Shown in pieces: positions 42,151 to 51,300 of a stretch of DNA of 64,000 bases. The stretch comes from Sporosarcina ureilytica. Its GTDB lineage: Bacteria > Bacillota > Bacilli > Bacillales_A > Planococcaceae. Position numbers and translations under genes: made by a program. Under the pieces are notes generated by a model. It saw only the letters and a program-made list of their open reading frames with translations, had not been told where the DNA came from and made no database searches. Positions within the stretch are counted from its first letter, which is position 1. Every line of letters starts with the position of its first letter. The stretch lies in NCBI RefSeq assembly GCF_001753205.1, contig NZ_CP017560.1, positions 1,612,001 to 1,676,000 of the forward strand, in the 5' to 3' direction.

Positions 42151-44304
42151 ATGAAAAGAACGGAACGTAAGCAGCTACAAAAACAATTGAATGCAGAGAA
42201 AAAATGGTCTAACTTAAAAATATCCAGAATATTATTCTTTGGAATTCTCGGTGTAATCATTTGTGGATTGGCCGTGGTGAATGTATTAATTTCAACAAGT
42301 GATGTGAGCAAATTAGAAGAACCTGAACCTAGACCGTCAATGATTTACGATCAAAACGGAGACGTCGCTAGTAAAATTTCGAATTCAAACATTGAAGGCG
42401 TTCGGCTGGAACAAATTCCAAAAGAGCTAGTTGAAGCTGTCATTTCTGTTGAGGATCAACGATTTTATAAACATAATGGGATCAATTATTTCGGGATTGC
42501 ACGGGCACTTACACAAAACCTGTTAAAAGGGGAAGTGGTTGCCGGCGGGAGTACAATCACCCAACAGCTTTCCAAAAATGTGTTTTTAACGCATGAACGT
42601 ACATACTCGCGTAAGTTCAACGAATTGATTCTCACGAAGAAAATTGAGAGAACGTATTCCAAAGATGACATTATGGAACGCTACTTAAATCAAATCTATT
42701 TTGGTGAAGGCGCATGGGGTGTTCAACGTGCCGCAGAAATCTATTTTGGAAAAGATGTAAGTCAATTAACGTTAACCGAATCTGCGACATTAGCAGGATT
42801 AATTAAAGCACCTTCCTATTTATCTCCTTATAAAGACTTGGAAAAATCGGTAAAAAGACGCAACATTGTTTTATCATTAATGAAAAATGAAGGGTATATA
42901 AGTCAAGCGGATTTTGATGAAGCGATTGGACAAGAAATTGTGTTATCCGATGAAACAACGATGAATTATAAAGGGAAGTATCCTTATTACATCGACCTAA
43001 TTATTGAAGAGGCGGTCGACAAGTACGGGTTAACGAAAAATGAGGTTTTATCTGGTGGCTTACATATTTATACGGAGTTGAACCCTGTCATTCAAAATGC
43101 CCTTGAAGACGTATATGAGGATGATCGTTATTTTCCGGATAGTAAGCCCGATCAACTCATTCAAAGTGGTTCAGTCTTCCTGAATCCTAAAACGGGCGGA
43201 ATTAGTGCATTGGTGGGGGGAAGAGGACAATATACGCATGGAAGATTTAATCATGCAACTAAGCTCATTAGACAACCGGGATCGACTTTGAAACCGATTG
43301 CTGTCTACACTTCGGCTTTAGAGCAAGGTTACCAAATTTCGGATTTGCTCGTTGATGAACCAATTAACATAAATGGCTATTCACCTAAAAATGTTGACAA
43401 ACAATATCGAGGACAAGTGACAATGTACGATGCGGTCGCTCACTCTTATAATATCCCTCCTGTCCAGCTATTACATGACATGGGCATTGAAAATGGTGTG
43501 CGCACCGTAGAACGCTTCGGAATTCCATTGGAAGACAATGATTATAATCTTGGTTTGGCATTAGGGGGCTTGCATAAAGGTACTTCACCTCTCCGAATGG
43601 CTCAAGCATTCTCTACATTCGCTAATGACGGGGTTATGATGGAAGCCCATGCGATTATAGAAATAAAAGATTCAGAAGGTGAAGTAATTGGAAAGTGGCG
43701 TGAACATGCTACTCAAGTAACAGATCCGGAAGTTGCTCAGCAAATGACCTATATGCTGCAAGGTGCTGTAGAAGTCGGCACGGCCAAGAAAGCACAACTT
43801 CCAGGATTGGAAGTGGCCGGTAAAACAGGCACAACACAACTGCCATTTCCGGATGTTGCTGGATCAAAGGATCATTGGTTCGTCGGATATACACCAGACC
43901 TCGTCGGTGCGGTTTGGTTAGGCTATGATAAAACGGATGCCGAGCATTACTTAACATCGACTAGCGGCTTAACAGCTACGCCAATTTTTCAAGAAGTCTT
44001 ATTCAGATCTTTAAGCCAATTACCTACAAAGAACTTTGATTTATCATTGATAGAGAAAACGAAAAAAGAGCTAGAGAAACAAAAAGAAAAGCTGAGGAAG
44101 AAAGAACATCAACAAGAAAAAGAGAACAGGAAACGCGAGAAAGAGGAAGAGAAGGAACGGAAGAAAAGAGAGAAAGAGCAGAAAAAAAGAGAAAAGAAAG
44201 AGCAGAAAGAAAAAGAGAAAGAAATGAAAAAGAGAGAGAAGGAATACGAGAAAGAAAAGAAGGAACGAGAAAAAGGGGATGAAAAGAAAAAAGAAGATGA
44301 TTGA
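42151..44304 (+). CDS. Class A penicillin-binding protein with Lys/Glu-rich C-terminal tail
   Basis: Bifunctional peptidoglycan glycosyltransferase/transpeptidase, 717 residues. ATG 42151 is chosen because GAAGGTGG lies 9 bp upstream; the frame extends 17 codons further back. A cytoplasmic basic start is followed by one membrane anchor (ISRILFFGILGVIICGLAVV). The GT51 domain shows VEDQRFYKHNGINYFGIARA, GGSTITQQLSKNV and NQIYFGEGAWGVQRAAE. The transpeptidase has STLK (RQPGSTLKPIAVY), SYN (AHSYNIPP) and KTGTT. After about residue 635 comes a tail of some 80 residues made almost only of Lys, Glu, Arg and Gln. Convergent with the amidase gene. Confidence 0.93.
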   Translation: MKRTERKQLQKQLNAEKKWSNLKISRILFFGILGVIICGLAVVNVLISTSDVSKLEEPEPRPSMIYDQNGDVASKISNSNIEGVRLEQIPKELVEAVISVEDQRFYKHNGINYFGIARALTQNLLKGEVVAGGSTITQQLSKNVFLTHERTYSRKFNELILTKKIERTYSKDDIMERYLNQIYFGEGAWGVQRAAEIYFGKDVSQLTLTESATLAGLIKAPSYLSPYKDLEKSVKRRNIVLSLMKNEGYISQADFDEAIGQEIVLSDETTMNYKGKYPYYIDLIIEEAVDKYGLTKNEVLSGGLHIYTELNPVIQNALEDVYEDDRYFPDSKPDQLIQSGSVFLNPKTGGISALVGGRGQYTHGRFNHATKLIRQPGSTLKPIAVYTSALEQGYQISDLLVDEPININGYSPKNVDKQYRGQVTMYDAVAHSYNIPPVQLLHDMGIENGVRTVERFGIPLEDNDYNLGLALGGLHKGTSPLRMAQAFSTFANDGVMMEAHAIIEIKDSEGEVIGKWREHATQVTDPEVAQQMTYMLQGAVEVGTAKKAQLPGLEVAGKTGTTQLPFPDVAGSKDHWFVGYTPDLVGAVWLGYDKTDAEHYLTSTSGLTATPIFQEVLFRSLSQLPTKNFDLSLIEKTKKELEKQKEKLRKKEHQQEKENRKREKEEEKERKKREKEQKKREKKEQKEKEKEMKKREKEYEKEKKEREKGDEKKKEDD

Positions 44305-44416
44305 ACGGTGCTACTAAAGTTCAGCGGCATCGATATAGAAGTGACTGGTTTAATTGGCGTCTATACGAATTCAGGCACTTATAAATGGCATGATGGTGTT
44401 AAGGATGTACCAAATA

Positions 44417-44446
44417 AAAAAAGCCGCGTTCAAAATCGCGGCTTTT
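44417..44446. terminator. Bidirectional terminator
   Basis: AAAAGCCGCG pairs with CGCGGCTTTT over an 8-base loop. A/T tracts on both sides serve the PBP gene and the convergent amidase gene. Confidence 0.9.
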
Positions 44447-44465
44447 CAGTATTGATAACTGTTTA

Positions 44466-45884
44466 TTAAGCCCTAACGAGCAAATTAGGCTTTCTACCTT
44501 GCAATGGCTTCGTTTGCTCCAATGCATATCCTGTATTCAACAGTAACGCTTCACTGAATGCGGGTCCCATGATTTGTAAGCCGATTGGCAAGTTACCTTT
44601 GAATCCGCACGGTACAGATAGACCAGGAATACCTGTTAAGTTTGCAGGTCCTGTGAAGCGAATGATGTTGTCAATTAAATCTACTTGTTTGCCGTTTAAG
44701 TCTACAAAATCTTCTCCGATTGTATTCGGCGCAACTGGCAAAGTAGGGGAGATGAGCACGTCTACTTTGTCAAATGCCTTTTGGAAGTCTTGCTTTAACT
44801 GTCTTCTGACTTGTTGAGCTTGCAAGTAATCCACAGCAGATGGAAGTTGTCCTAATTCGAAAAGCATGCGAATGTCATCGCCGAAGTCCTCTGGGCGTTT
44901 CTTTAAATCCGTGTCATGGATTGCAGAGGCTTCTGATAAGGAGGTGACGAGCTCCGCCCACTCAGCATATTGCAATGTTGGGATTTTCACAGTCTCAACT
45001 TTTGCCCCTTGATCAACAAGACTTTGAATGCCAGCGCGAACAAGTTTATCAATATCAGAGTCTACTTCGTTAAAGAAGAAGTCTTCATTGACACCAATGA
45101 CTAAATCTTTTACGTCACCATTTATTTTCGAGAGATAATTCTCTTTAGGAACGTTCGCTGAAGTAGGGTCATTTTTATCGTACCCTGCGATGACTTCTAG
45201 TAAACCAGCAGCATCCTTCACCGTTTTCGTCATTGGACCGATATGATCTAATGACCAAGCAAGCGGGTAGCATCCATATTTACTGACGAGTCCATGCGTT
45301 GGTTTCAGTCCGACAATGCCGCAAGCAGATGCTGGGATACGGATAGATCCAGCTGTATCTGTTCCGAGGGAGGCGACACTCGAACCTGCTGCAACTGCCG
45401 CTCCGGAACCACCGCTTGAACCGCCTGGAATTTTATCGAGATCCCAAGGGTTTCGAACAGCTCCGTAATGTGGGTTGTTATTCGTGATGCCCCATGCATA
45501 TTCATGCATGCTTAGTTTACCGGTAAATACAGCGCCCGCTTCTCTCAGTTTTGCAACAACAGTGGCATCATAGTTGGATACGAAATCCTTATGAATTTTA
45601 GAAGACATCGTAGTCACTTTGTCTTTGAAATATAAGTTATCTTTTAAAGCCATTGGAATTCCGTGATACATGCCGCGATACTTGCCGTTTAATATCTCTT
45701 TTTCTGCTTCTTTTGCAGATTTCTCAGCATCTTCACGGTAAATGTCCATATAAGCATTTATTTGAGGTTCAGTGTGATCTGCATGTGCTAAAACCTCTTT
45801 TGTTAATTCCACAGGGGAAATGGATTTATTCTCTAGTAATGGTGCGAGTTCTTCAACAGCTAGGTCAATTAAGTTTTTACTCAA
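44466..45884 (-). CDS. Amidase (amidase-signature family, GatA-like)
   Basis: Amidase of 472 residues. TTG at 45884 (LSKNLIDLAVEEL...) is chosen because AGGAGG lies 8 bp upstream; the longer frame has no site and overlaps the upstream small gene. The Ser-cisSer-Lys triad is visible: K81 in GIPMALKDNLYF, cis-Ser in GGSSGGSGAAVAAG near 157, and the nucleophile near 180 in GTDTAGSIRIPAS. The family hydrolyses amides or acts in Gln-tRNA amidotransfer; without gatB nearby and with a non-GatC partner, a free amidase (allophanate/carboxybiuret-hydrolase-like) is more likely. Substrate unknown. Confidence 0.88.
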   Translation of the reverse strand: MSKNLIDLAVEELAPLLENKSISPVELTKEVLAHADHTEPQINAYMDIYREDAEKSAKEAEKEILNGKYRGMYHGIPMALKDNLYFKDKVTTMSSKIHKDFVSNYDATVVAKLREAGAVFTGKLSMHEYAWGITNNNPHYGAVRNPWDLDKIPGGSSGGSGAAVAAGSSVASLGTDTAGSIRIPASACGIVGLKPTHGLVSKYGCYPLAWSLDHIGPMTKTVKDAAGLLEVIAGYDKNDPTSANVPKENYLSKINGDVKDLVIGVNEDFFFNEVDSDIDKLVRAGIQSLVDQGAKVETVKIPTLQYAEWAELVTSLSEASAIHDTDLKKRPEDFGDDIRMLFELGQLPSAVDYLQAQQVRRQLKQDFQKAFDKVDVLISPTLPVAPNTIGEDFVDLNGKQVDLIDNIIRFTGPANLTGIPGLSVPCGFKGNLPIGLQIMGPAFSEALLLNTGYALEQTKPLQGRKPNLLVRA

Positions 45885-46059
45885 TGTGGTCGCCTCCTGG
45901 AATATTACGTACGCCAATATCAGCATCGTCAATTTTCACATGCTCCAAATTTCCACGTAAAGCTTGCATGCCTGTCCAACGTGCTTCAAGAACATCCAAA
46001 TGTGCTTCTTTCACTTCAATTCCTTTGTTCTTCAACAACTCCTGAATCGATAAGCTCAA
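45877..46059 (-). CDS. Small protein coupled to the amidase
   Basis: Frame of about 60 residues whose stop overlaps the amidase start (8 bp). TTG 46059 has better spacing from AGGGAGA than GTG 46068, which is also possible. The sequence begins LSLSIQELLKNKGIEVKEAH, then an amphipathic helix (LDVLEARWTGMQALRG) and the end VKIDDADIGVRNIPGGDHIE. It recalls the small subunits (GatC/AtzG type) that wrap around amidase subunits, by length, location and acidic end; this is inference, not family recognition. Confidence 0.65.
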   Translation of the reverse strand: MSLSIQELLKNKGIEVKEAHLDVLEARWTGMQALRGNLEHVKIDDADIGVRNIPGGDHIE

Positions 46060-46068
46060 CGAAAACAC

Positions 46069-46391
46069 TCTCCCTTAGAAATAATATATATCTTAATAAG
46101 CAAAAAGCTTAATAAGAACGAGTCTACGATCTGAAGTTCTACGATGAGAATAACGAATAACTGAATTTAGCTGAGGCACACAAAGAAAGAGGCCATTACT
46201 AGACCCTCTAAAGATACATATTCTACATAGATTGCAAAAACCCTTTATTTAATTTTGAATAATTTTATTTTTGGGGAAATATAGGGAAATGAAGTTAAAT
46301 AGAGTAAACCGCCTATTAGTGAAATGATAGACGATACTAAAAAAGTTGATAGATACAATTTATTTTTCAACCTTCAAATGATAGGGGATCA
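46069..46391. other. Intergenic stretch with no recognised feature
   Basis: AT-rich, with short frames only. It presumably carries the promoter for the small-protein/amidase pair on the minus strand, but no convincing boxes were found. Confidence 0.4.
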
Positions 46392-46847
46392 TTATAGGGA
46401 AAAATTACTAAATGTTCCCCAACATTCTTGTTTAAATAATTGAGGATAAGTGGACATAAAATTTACGATGATGACCACTTGATCTAGTGTAGGATATAGG
46501 TCAAATAGAAATCTATCGCCGTATCGAATAGCTGTTAATGCAAGTGGTAGCTCGCGCCGGAAAATTTCATTCCGACTAATTGCTGCTTTTAAGTCATGTT
46601 CTTTATTATCTATAAATAGATATACATTGTAATACAAACAATTTCCATTCACTTTCCATTCACCTATGACTTCATCTCTCAAGTCAATATTCACTTTGTC
46701 CCAAGCAACTTCCGTTCCAATTGTTAAGAATAGTTCTCCAGTGAAATCAGAGTGTGTGAGTGTATGTTTTCTTGAAATCACTGGTTCTGTAGCCGTTACC
46801 CCGTTCCTATATTCAACAGCGATTCTTTCTGGATTAAACTTCCTCAT
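46392..46847 (-). CDS. Staygreen-family protein
   Basis: Protein of 151 residues matching the staygreen (SGR) family, known in plants as magnesium dechelatase of chlorophyll. ATG 46847 is chosen (GGAG 8 bp upstream). Conserved pieces: FNPERIAVEYRNGVTATEPV, RKHTLTHSDFTGELFLTIG, LRDEVIGEWKVNGNCLYYNV, RNEIFRRELPLALTAIRYGD, and the end QECWGTFSNF. The REL-PLALxAIRYGD and THSDxTGxLFLTIG blocks are diagnostic. Non-photosynthetic Bacillota carry such homologues; their substrate is unclear, perhaps another metallated tetrapyrrole. The gene is monocistronic. Confidence 0.8.
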   Translation of the reverse strand: MRKFNPERIAVEYRNGVTATEPVISRKHTLTHSDFTGELFLTIGTEVAWDKVNIDLRDEVIGEWKVNGNCLYYNVYLFIDNKEHDLKAAISRNEIFRRELPLALTAIRYGDRFLFDLYPTLDQVVIIVNFMSTYPQLFKQECWGTFSNFSL

Positions 46848-47135
46848 GCGATTCACTCCAATCGTTTTTATATCAATATGCTACTTATTTAAGATTGGTT
46901 ATCAGCATAGACGAAAAGACTTTTCTGATAAATGAATGTCTGAGTTATAAACTAGTTTCGGCTACTTGTTTTCGGTTCAATTATAACAATTTACTATTCT
47001 GTATAAGTATAGTTCCGATTGAATTAGAAACTAATGAAGGGATTGACCGCCATTGATTGGCGCGTAATATAATGTCAATGGGACAGACAAGGCGAAACCA
47101 TTCAGGGGAATCTCCGCCATATTTATTTCTACAAT

Positions 47136-47168
47136 AAAAAAACAGCCCAAAGTATGATTTGGACTGCT
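47136..47168 (-). terminator. Terminator of phaRBC operon
   Basis: On the minus strand AGCAGTCCAAA pairs with TTTGGGCTGTT (one G-T pair), followed by TTTTT. The rest of 46848-47135 shows no gene. Confidence 0.75.
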
Positions 47169-47183
47169 ACAATCATTGTATTT

Positions 47184-48272
47184 TTATTTCGAGTGTTCTA
47201 CTAGCCATTCGTCAATTAATGGATATGTTTCGTTAATAGCTGTCCGTCCGACTGTCACGGAAACATGGCCAGTTTCAAGCAGGTGGAATGTTTTGTTCTT
47301 GCTCGAAATTTTATCGTTCAGCGCTTCGACTTGATGCGGCAACGCAATATTATCGCGGCTTGCGGCAATGTTTAAGACGTTTGCTTTAATTTCGCTTAGT
47401 TTAACTTGGCGACCGCGCACGTAGAGTTCATCATTAATCAGTTTGTTTTCCTGGTAGAACTCACCAATCCATTGACGATAAGACTCGCCAGGGAATGGGA
47501 TGCCGTCTTTCAGCCATTTTTGCATGAGCTTCCAGCCTTCTACAAAATTTTCATTATCCGCACGCTCAGCTAAGCTAACGTATGGACCGTAGAAGTTTTG
47601 AATTGGGTTAAGCAATTTATTTCCAAAATCAATAAATTCTGGTGAGATATTGCCCATTGTGTCGACTAATTTGTCTAAATTGAAATAACGTTTGTCTAAC
47701 CAATTCGTATAGTGACCAGCATCTGAGAAATCAAATGGACTCGTCATAAAAATCAAGTTACGAATTGGCAGCTCTGGATGGAGTGCCGCAAAAATAGACG
47801 TCATCGTCCCGCCCATGCAGTAGCCAAGCACGCTTAATTCCTTCGCATTTGAAGTTTGTAACACTTTTTTTGTGGCACGTGGAATGTAATCCATAATGTA
47901 ATCTTCGAGTTTCATGTGACGGTCTTCATAGCCCGCGGTACCCCAATCTAATAAATAGACGTCATGTCCTTGGTTTGTCAAATGCTCGATGAGGCTATTG
48001 CCTGGTGATAAATCCAAAATATATGGCTTATTGATTAAGGCGTAAACCATAAGGATTGGCACTTTATTCGTTTTCTTAATCGCAGGCTGATAACGATACA
48101 GCTTCGATTTATTTTTCGTCCAAATGACTTCTTTAGGCGTTTGTCCAACAAGTGGCTCCGGTTCAGTCGTTAATACTTCTGAAAATCGTTTAAGGCGGTT
48201 ATAGCTGCTTTTATATTCATCGGGCATTTTGTCGACCCAATTGTCTACTTCCTTCCAACTTGAATAAATCAT
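47184..48272 (-). CDS. phaC: Polyhydroxyalkanoate synthase, class IV catalytic subunit
   Basis: Alpha/beta hydrolase-fold polymerase of 362 residues that joins hydroxyacyl-CoA units to polyester. The catalytic triad is visible: C152 in the lipase-like box LGYCMGGTMT, D307 in AASRDNIALP and H336 in ETGHVSV. Length near 360 and the linked phaR place it in class IV, as in Bacillus megaterium. DLSPGNSLIEHL and YLLDWGTAGYEDRHM are conserved substrate-channel parts. ATG 48272 follows GGGGGGA. It is last in the phaR-phaB-phaC operon, 87 bp after phaB. The product forms the granule-bound enzyme together with PhaR. Confidence 0.95.
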   Translation of the reverse strand: MIYSSWKEVDNWVDKMPDEYKSSYNRLKRFSEVLTTEPEPLVGQTPKEVIWTKNKSKLYRYQPAIKKTNKVPILMVYALINKPYILDLSPGNSLIEHLTNQGHDVYLLDWGTAGYEDRHMKLEDYIMDYIPRATKKVLQTSNAKELSVLGYCMGGTMTSIFAALHPELPIRNLIFMTSPFDFSDAGHYTNWLDKRYFNLDKLVDTMGNISPEFIDFGNKLLNPIQNFYGPYVSLAERADNENFVEGWKLMQKWLKDGIPFPGESYRQWIGEFYQENKLINDELYVRGRQVKLSEIKANVLNIAASRDNIALPHQVEALNDKISSKNKTFHLLETGHVSVTVGRTAINETYPLIDEWLVEHSK

Positions 48273-48359
48273 CTCTCAACAATCCCCCCATTAAAATTTG
48301 CATAACGAAGCATGGCGCTTCCAATGCTGGAAGCACCTCGCTATAATGTATGGTGAAAA

Positions 48360-49142
48360 TTACATGTATAGACCACCGTTTACATTAATTGTTTGACCTG
48401 TAATATAATCCGCTTGTGCGAGGAATACTACAGCTTCAGCAATTTCTTTCGGCGTTCCAAGACGTTGCATTGGCACCTTGGCAACTACTTTCGCCAACAC
48501 GTCTTCCGGCATGGCTTGAACCATTTCAGTGCCGATGAAGCCTGGACAAACTGCGTTTACTGTAATGCCATTCCGTGCAGTTTCCAATGCTAGTGATTTT
48601 GTAAATCCGATCATTCCCGCCTTCGCAGCAGCATAGTTCGTTTGGCCGAAGCCCCCAGCTTGGCCAATAATGGAGCTGATGTTAATGACACGTCCCGATT
48701 TTTGCTCAAGCATATGGTTAATCACTGCAGAAGTTGTATTGTAAACACTGTTTAAGTTTACATTGATCACTTCATTCCACTCTTCTTCGGAAAGTCTGCG
48801 GAATGTACGATCTCTAGTAATCCCAGCGTTGTTTACGAGAATATCAATTTTACCGAATCTGTTTTTCACTTCTTCCATAAATTGCGCGATATCTTGTGCG
48901 TTTGAAACGTCTGCTTTTACTGCAATGGCAGAGCCTTCATTTTCTTCGATATCTTTAATCACTTCATCTGCTGCATCCGAACGGGATTGATAATTAATTG
49001 CTACGTGAGCGCCCTTATCTGCTAATTCTTTTGCAATCGCTGCACCAATTCCGCGAGAACCACCTGTCACAATTGCAACTTTTCCTTCTAATGGTTTAAC
49101 AATTGCTTTACTTTCTGTTGCTACTACGTCAAGAACTGTCAT
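48360..49142 (-). CDS. phaB: Acetoacetyl-CoA reductase
   Basis: SDR of 260 residues supplying (R)-3-hydroxybutyryl-CoA for the synthase, with NADPH. ATG 49142 has AGGGGTGG 8 bp upstream; a GTG four codons earlier lacks spacing. An unusual N-terminal extension of about 17 residues precedes the fold (LEGKVAIVTGGSRGIGAAIA). Motifs: NNAGITRDRTF, Ser in NISSIIGQAGG and the Y-x3-K in TNYAAAKAGMIGFTK; the GFGQTNY stretch is typical of PhaB/FabG. It lies between phaR and phaC. A second reductase gene is at 51301. Confidence 0.92.
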   Translation of the reverse strand: MTVLDVVATESKAIVKPLEGKVAIVTGGSRGIGAAIAKELADKGAHVAINYQSRSDAADEVIKDIEENEGSAIAVKADVSNAQDIAQFMEEVKNRFGKIDILVNNAGITRDRTFRRLSEEEWNEVINVNLNSVYNTTSAVINHMLEQKSGRVINISSIIGQAGGFGQTNYAAAKAGMIGFTKSLALETARNGITVNAVCPGFIGTEMVQAMPEDVLAKVVAKVPMQRLGTPKEIAEAVVFLAQADYITGQTINVNGGLYM

Positions 49143-49205
49143 TATGTCATCCACCCCTATGTTGATTTAAAATGCTTTCTTGCTGAATATCGTTACACTT
49201 TACAT

Positions 49206-49628
49206 TTATTTCTTTTTAGCAGTAGCCCCAGCTTTTTCATTTTTCTCAATTTCAGCAAGTACACGGTCGAGTTTTTTATCTAAATTGGAAATCGTTCTTT
49301 TGAGAGAATTGATTTCTTTCGTGTTTTCTTCCGCAAGCTGTTCAAGCTGGTCCTCTAAATGATCAATTTTATTTTCCGTATTAATTACAAGTGATGCGAC
49401 ATTTGCAACTTCATCGCGAGAAGGCATATTGAATTGTGTCAAATAAGCCTCAGCTGTTTTCGTAACAAACTCTTGATATTGTAAGTAACTATTTAAAGTC
49501 TGTCCCAATCCTTCTGAAAAAGACTCTTTACCAAGTGTATCTTGGATTGCATCACTCCAAGCGTTTTCCGTTTTGTTATAAATATCTTGCCAAATCTTAA
49601 ACGGATCGATAGGTAATGTGTGCGACAT
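49206..49628 (-). CDS. phaR: Polyhydroxyalkanoate synthase subunit PhaR
   Basis: Second subunit of class IV PHA synthase, 140 residues, needed for PhaC activity. Start ATG 49628 follows AAGGAGATGAGG. Sequence: PIDPFKIWQDIYNKTENAW, then LNSYLQYQEFVTKTAEAYL, and a C-terminal coiled coil (VINTENKIDHLEDQLEQLAE...) that ends in a Lys-rich tail. It has no enzyme motifs. First gene of the minus-strand operon, 63 bp before phaB. Divergent from phaQP. Confidence 0.92.
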   Translation of the reverse strand: MSHTLPIDPFKIWQDIYNKTENAWSDAIQDTLGKESFSEGLGQTLNSYLQYQEFVTKTAEAYLTQFNMPSRDEVANVASLVINTENKIDHLEDQLEQLAEENTKEINSLKRTISNLDKKLDRVLAEIEKNEKAGATAKKK

Positions 49629-49785
49629 GAGACCTCATCTCCTTTCTTAGCATAAGCATCACCTTTAATTGTAATGTAAACCATGAAAATTTGGAATACT
49701 TTAAAGGGACTAAAAATTCTCCAAATAACAATGAAAATCTACAAAATTCGACAAATTTGACCGTTTTTGAATTGTTTTATAATGC

Positions 49786-49814
49786 TTGACATTGAAATCA
49801 TATAGGTGTAAGTT
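49786..49814 (+). promoter_or_regulatory. Sigma-A promoter of phaQP
   Basis: TTGACA (49786-49791), 17-bp spacer, TG-TAAGTT (-10, 49809-49814). It is located 41 bp before the phaQ start, in the divergent gap with phaR. PhaQ-type repressors bind close to their own promoter; the AT-rich near-palindromic DNA at 49740-49780 could be part of the operator. Confidence 0.6.
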
Positions 49815-49855
49815 ACATATAGATGAATTAAACGGTCATCGAGGTGGTGAATAAA

Positions 49856-50287
49856 TTGAGTTCAAAAAAAGAAGAATCGAAAGAAGAACCAAGAAAAGCG
49901 AAGCAGCCAAATTTAGGAGTGCCAAGAAACTTTCTTATACCCATTACGCTGCTGCACTTACGTGACTGGAATACACATGGCTATGAGTTAATGGAGAAGA
50001 TTACACAGTTTGGCATTCAATCTATCGATCAAGGGAATTTTTATCGTATTTTAAGACAGCTTGAAAAAGATAATTTAGTTTCATCTACTTGGGACACAAC
50101 GTCAAGTGGACCAGCAAAGCGAATTTATTCGATTACAGAAGCAGGGGAACAATATTTAGATATATGGGCGAACTCATTAGGCCAGTATCAAAAAATGCTT
50201 GATCAGTTTTTTGCGCTATACAATCCGTTTCTTTCGTCGTATAGTCTTTTTTCAAAAGGGGAAAAGGAAGACCAGGAAGACAAATGA
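49856..50287 (+). CDS. phaQ: PadR-family repressor of the pha locus
   Basis: Regulator of 143 residues. TTG 49856 is chosen: GAGGTGG lies 8 bp upstream. After a charged start (SSKKEESKEEPRKAKQPNLG) the PadR winged helix reads LLHLRDWNTHGYELMEKITQ, GNFYRILRQLEKDNLVSSTW and SGPAKRIYSITEAGEQYLD, followed by a C-terminal helix for dimerisation. PhaQ of B. megaterium represses phaQP and senses polymer; order and orientation here are the same (phaQ then phaP, divergent from phaRBC). Confidence 0.9.
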   Translation: MSSKKEESKEEPRKAKQPNLGVPRNFLIPITLLHLRDWNTHGYELMEKITQFGIQSIDQGNFYRILRQLEKDNLVSSTWDTTSSGPAKRIYSITEAGEQYLDIWANSLGQYQKMLDQFFALYNPFLSSYSLFSKGEKEDQEDK

Positions 50288-50366
50288 TTTTGGGTGGTAT
50301 GCAAATTTTTGCATTCAACATAAAAAATCCATGTTTCATGGAAAACGATAATGGGAGGATTTCACA

Positions 50367-50882
50367 ATGACGAAAAAAGTTGTAGAAAACGAACAGCAAC
50401 AAGCAGTAACTGGGGTAGAAGCAATTTGGGATAGCTGGTTAAACAGCTTTAAATCACTTCAGGGCGTTCAAAATGATATTGAGAAAAAATCATTGGAAGT
50501 ATTTGCTTATCAAAGAGATTTGTTAGAAGCAGCACGTAAATCTTTATACACTGCAGAAAATGAATCTAAAAAGATGGCAGAAGAGTGGAATGAAAAGCTT
50601 GAAGGCATTGTAAAATCAGCAGAAAAAAATCAAAGCGAATTATCATCTAGCTGGCTATCGGCTGTAAAGGAAATTAATGAAAAAGCGTTAGCGCTTTCTT
50701 GGAATCCAAGCCATTCATTATTCGATCTGTTCTCACAGACGCAAGACCAGTTAGAAGCAACTGTAAAAGAGGCAATGAAACAACAAGACAAAGGCCGTGA
50801 TGAGGCACTTAAGCAAATTGAAGGGCTGACTGAGCAAGTAAAAAAGACACATAAAGAGATTTTGGAGACTGTGTCTGTTTAA
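50367..50882 (+). CDS. phaP: Phasin
   Basis: Granule surface protein of 171 residues, which covers polyhydroxyalkanoate granules and sets their size. GGGAGGA precedes ATG 50367. The sequence is almost wholly helical, with an N-terminal VEAIWDSWLNSFKSLQGVQN, an amphipathic central part and a C-terminal coiled coil (QLEATVKEAMKQQDKGRDEA). No enzyme motif. It is 79 bp after phaQ, in the same transcript. Confidence 0.92.
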   Translation: MTKKVVENEQQQAVTGVEAIWDSWLNSFKSLQGVQNDIEKKSLEVFAYQRDLLEAARKSLYTAENESKKMAEEWNEKLEGIVKSAEKNQSELSSSWLSAVKEINEKALALSWNPSHSLFDLFSQTQDQLEATVKEAMKQQDKGRDEALKQIEGLTEQVKKTHKEILETVSV

Positions 50883-50894
50883 AAAAAAGGAATG

Positions 50895-50927
50895 AAACCG
50901 TGCAATCGAATAGATTGCACGGTTTTT
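50895..50927 (+). terminator. Terminator of phaQP
   Basis: AAACCGTGCAATC pairs perfectly with GATTGCACGGTTT over GAATA... and ends in TTTTT. Confidence 0.92.
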
Positions 50928-51284
50928 GGTAGGTAAATTTTTACTTATGCTAGGGTTGGAATCATATATCCAGACTAAAAAATTGTATTGATGCATTGAA
51001 TTTGTTCCAAATCTGTGATGTCTTAAATCCGGATCAATATACTAATCTAAATGAATATGTGCATCGAAAATTTTATTTTATTCATTCGCCACCCTTAATT
51101 GAAGAATTTGTTTTGTGTCATCAAAACTTGGGTACCTTATTTATGTGAACCTGATCAAGAACCTTAATAATTTAGGTATTGATTCTCAAGGTTAGTATTA
51201 TACTGTTTAATAGAGCGAACTTTCCGAATGGTTCAAGTAGATTGTCCACTTAGGTCAAGCGAAGGTATGGAATGTAATAAAAAT
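50928..51284. other. Intergenic stretch with no recognised feature
   Basis: AT-rich; no frame with a ribosome site. It should contain the promoter of the reductase gene at 51301, but no convincing boxes were found. Confidence 0.4.
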
Positions 51285-51300
51285 AAGGAGTTGAGAACGA

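Noticed and set aside
44109..44330. Minus-strand frame rich in Ser and Phe
   Set aside because: It is the mirror of the Lys/Glu-rich tail of the PBP; the composition is a by-product of that repeat.
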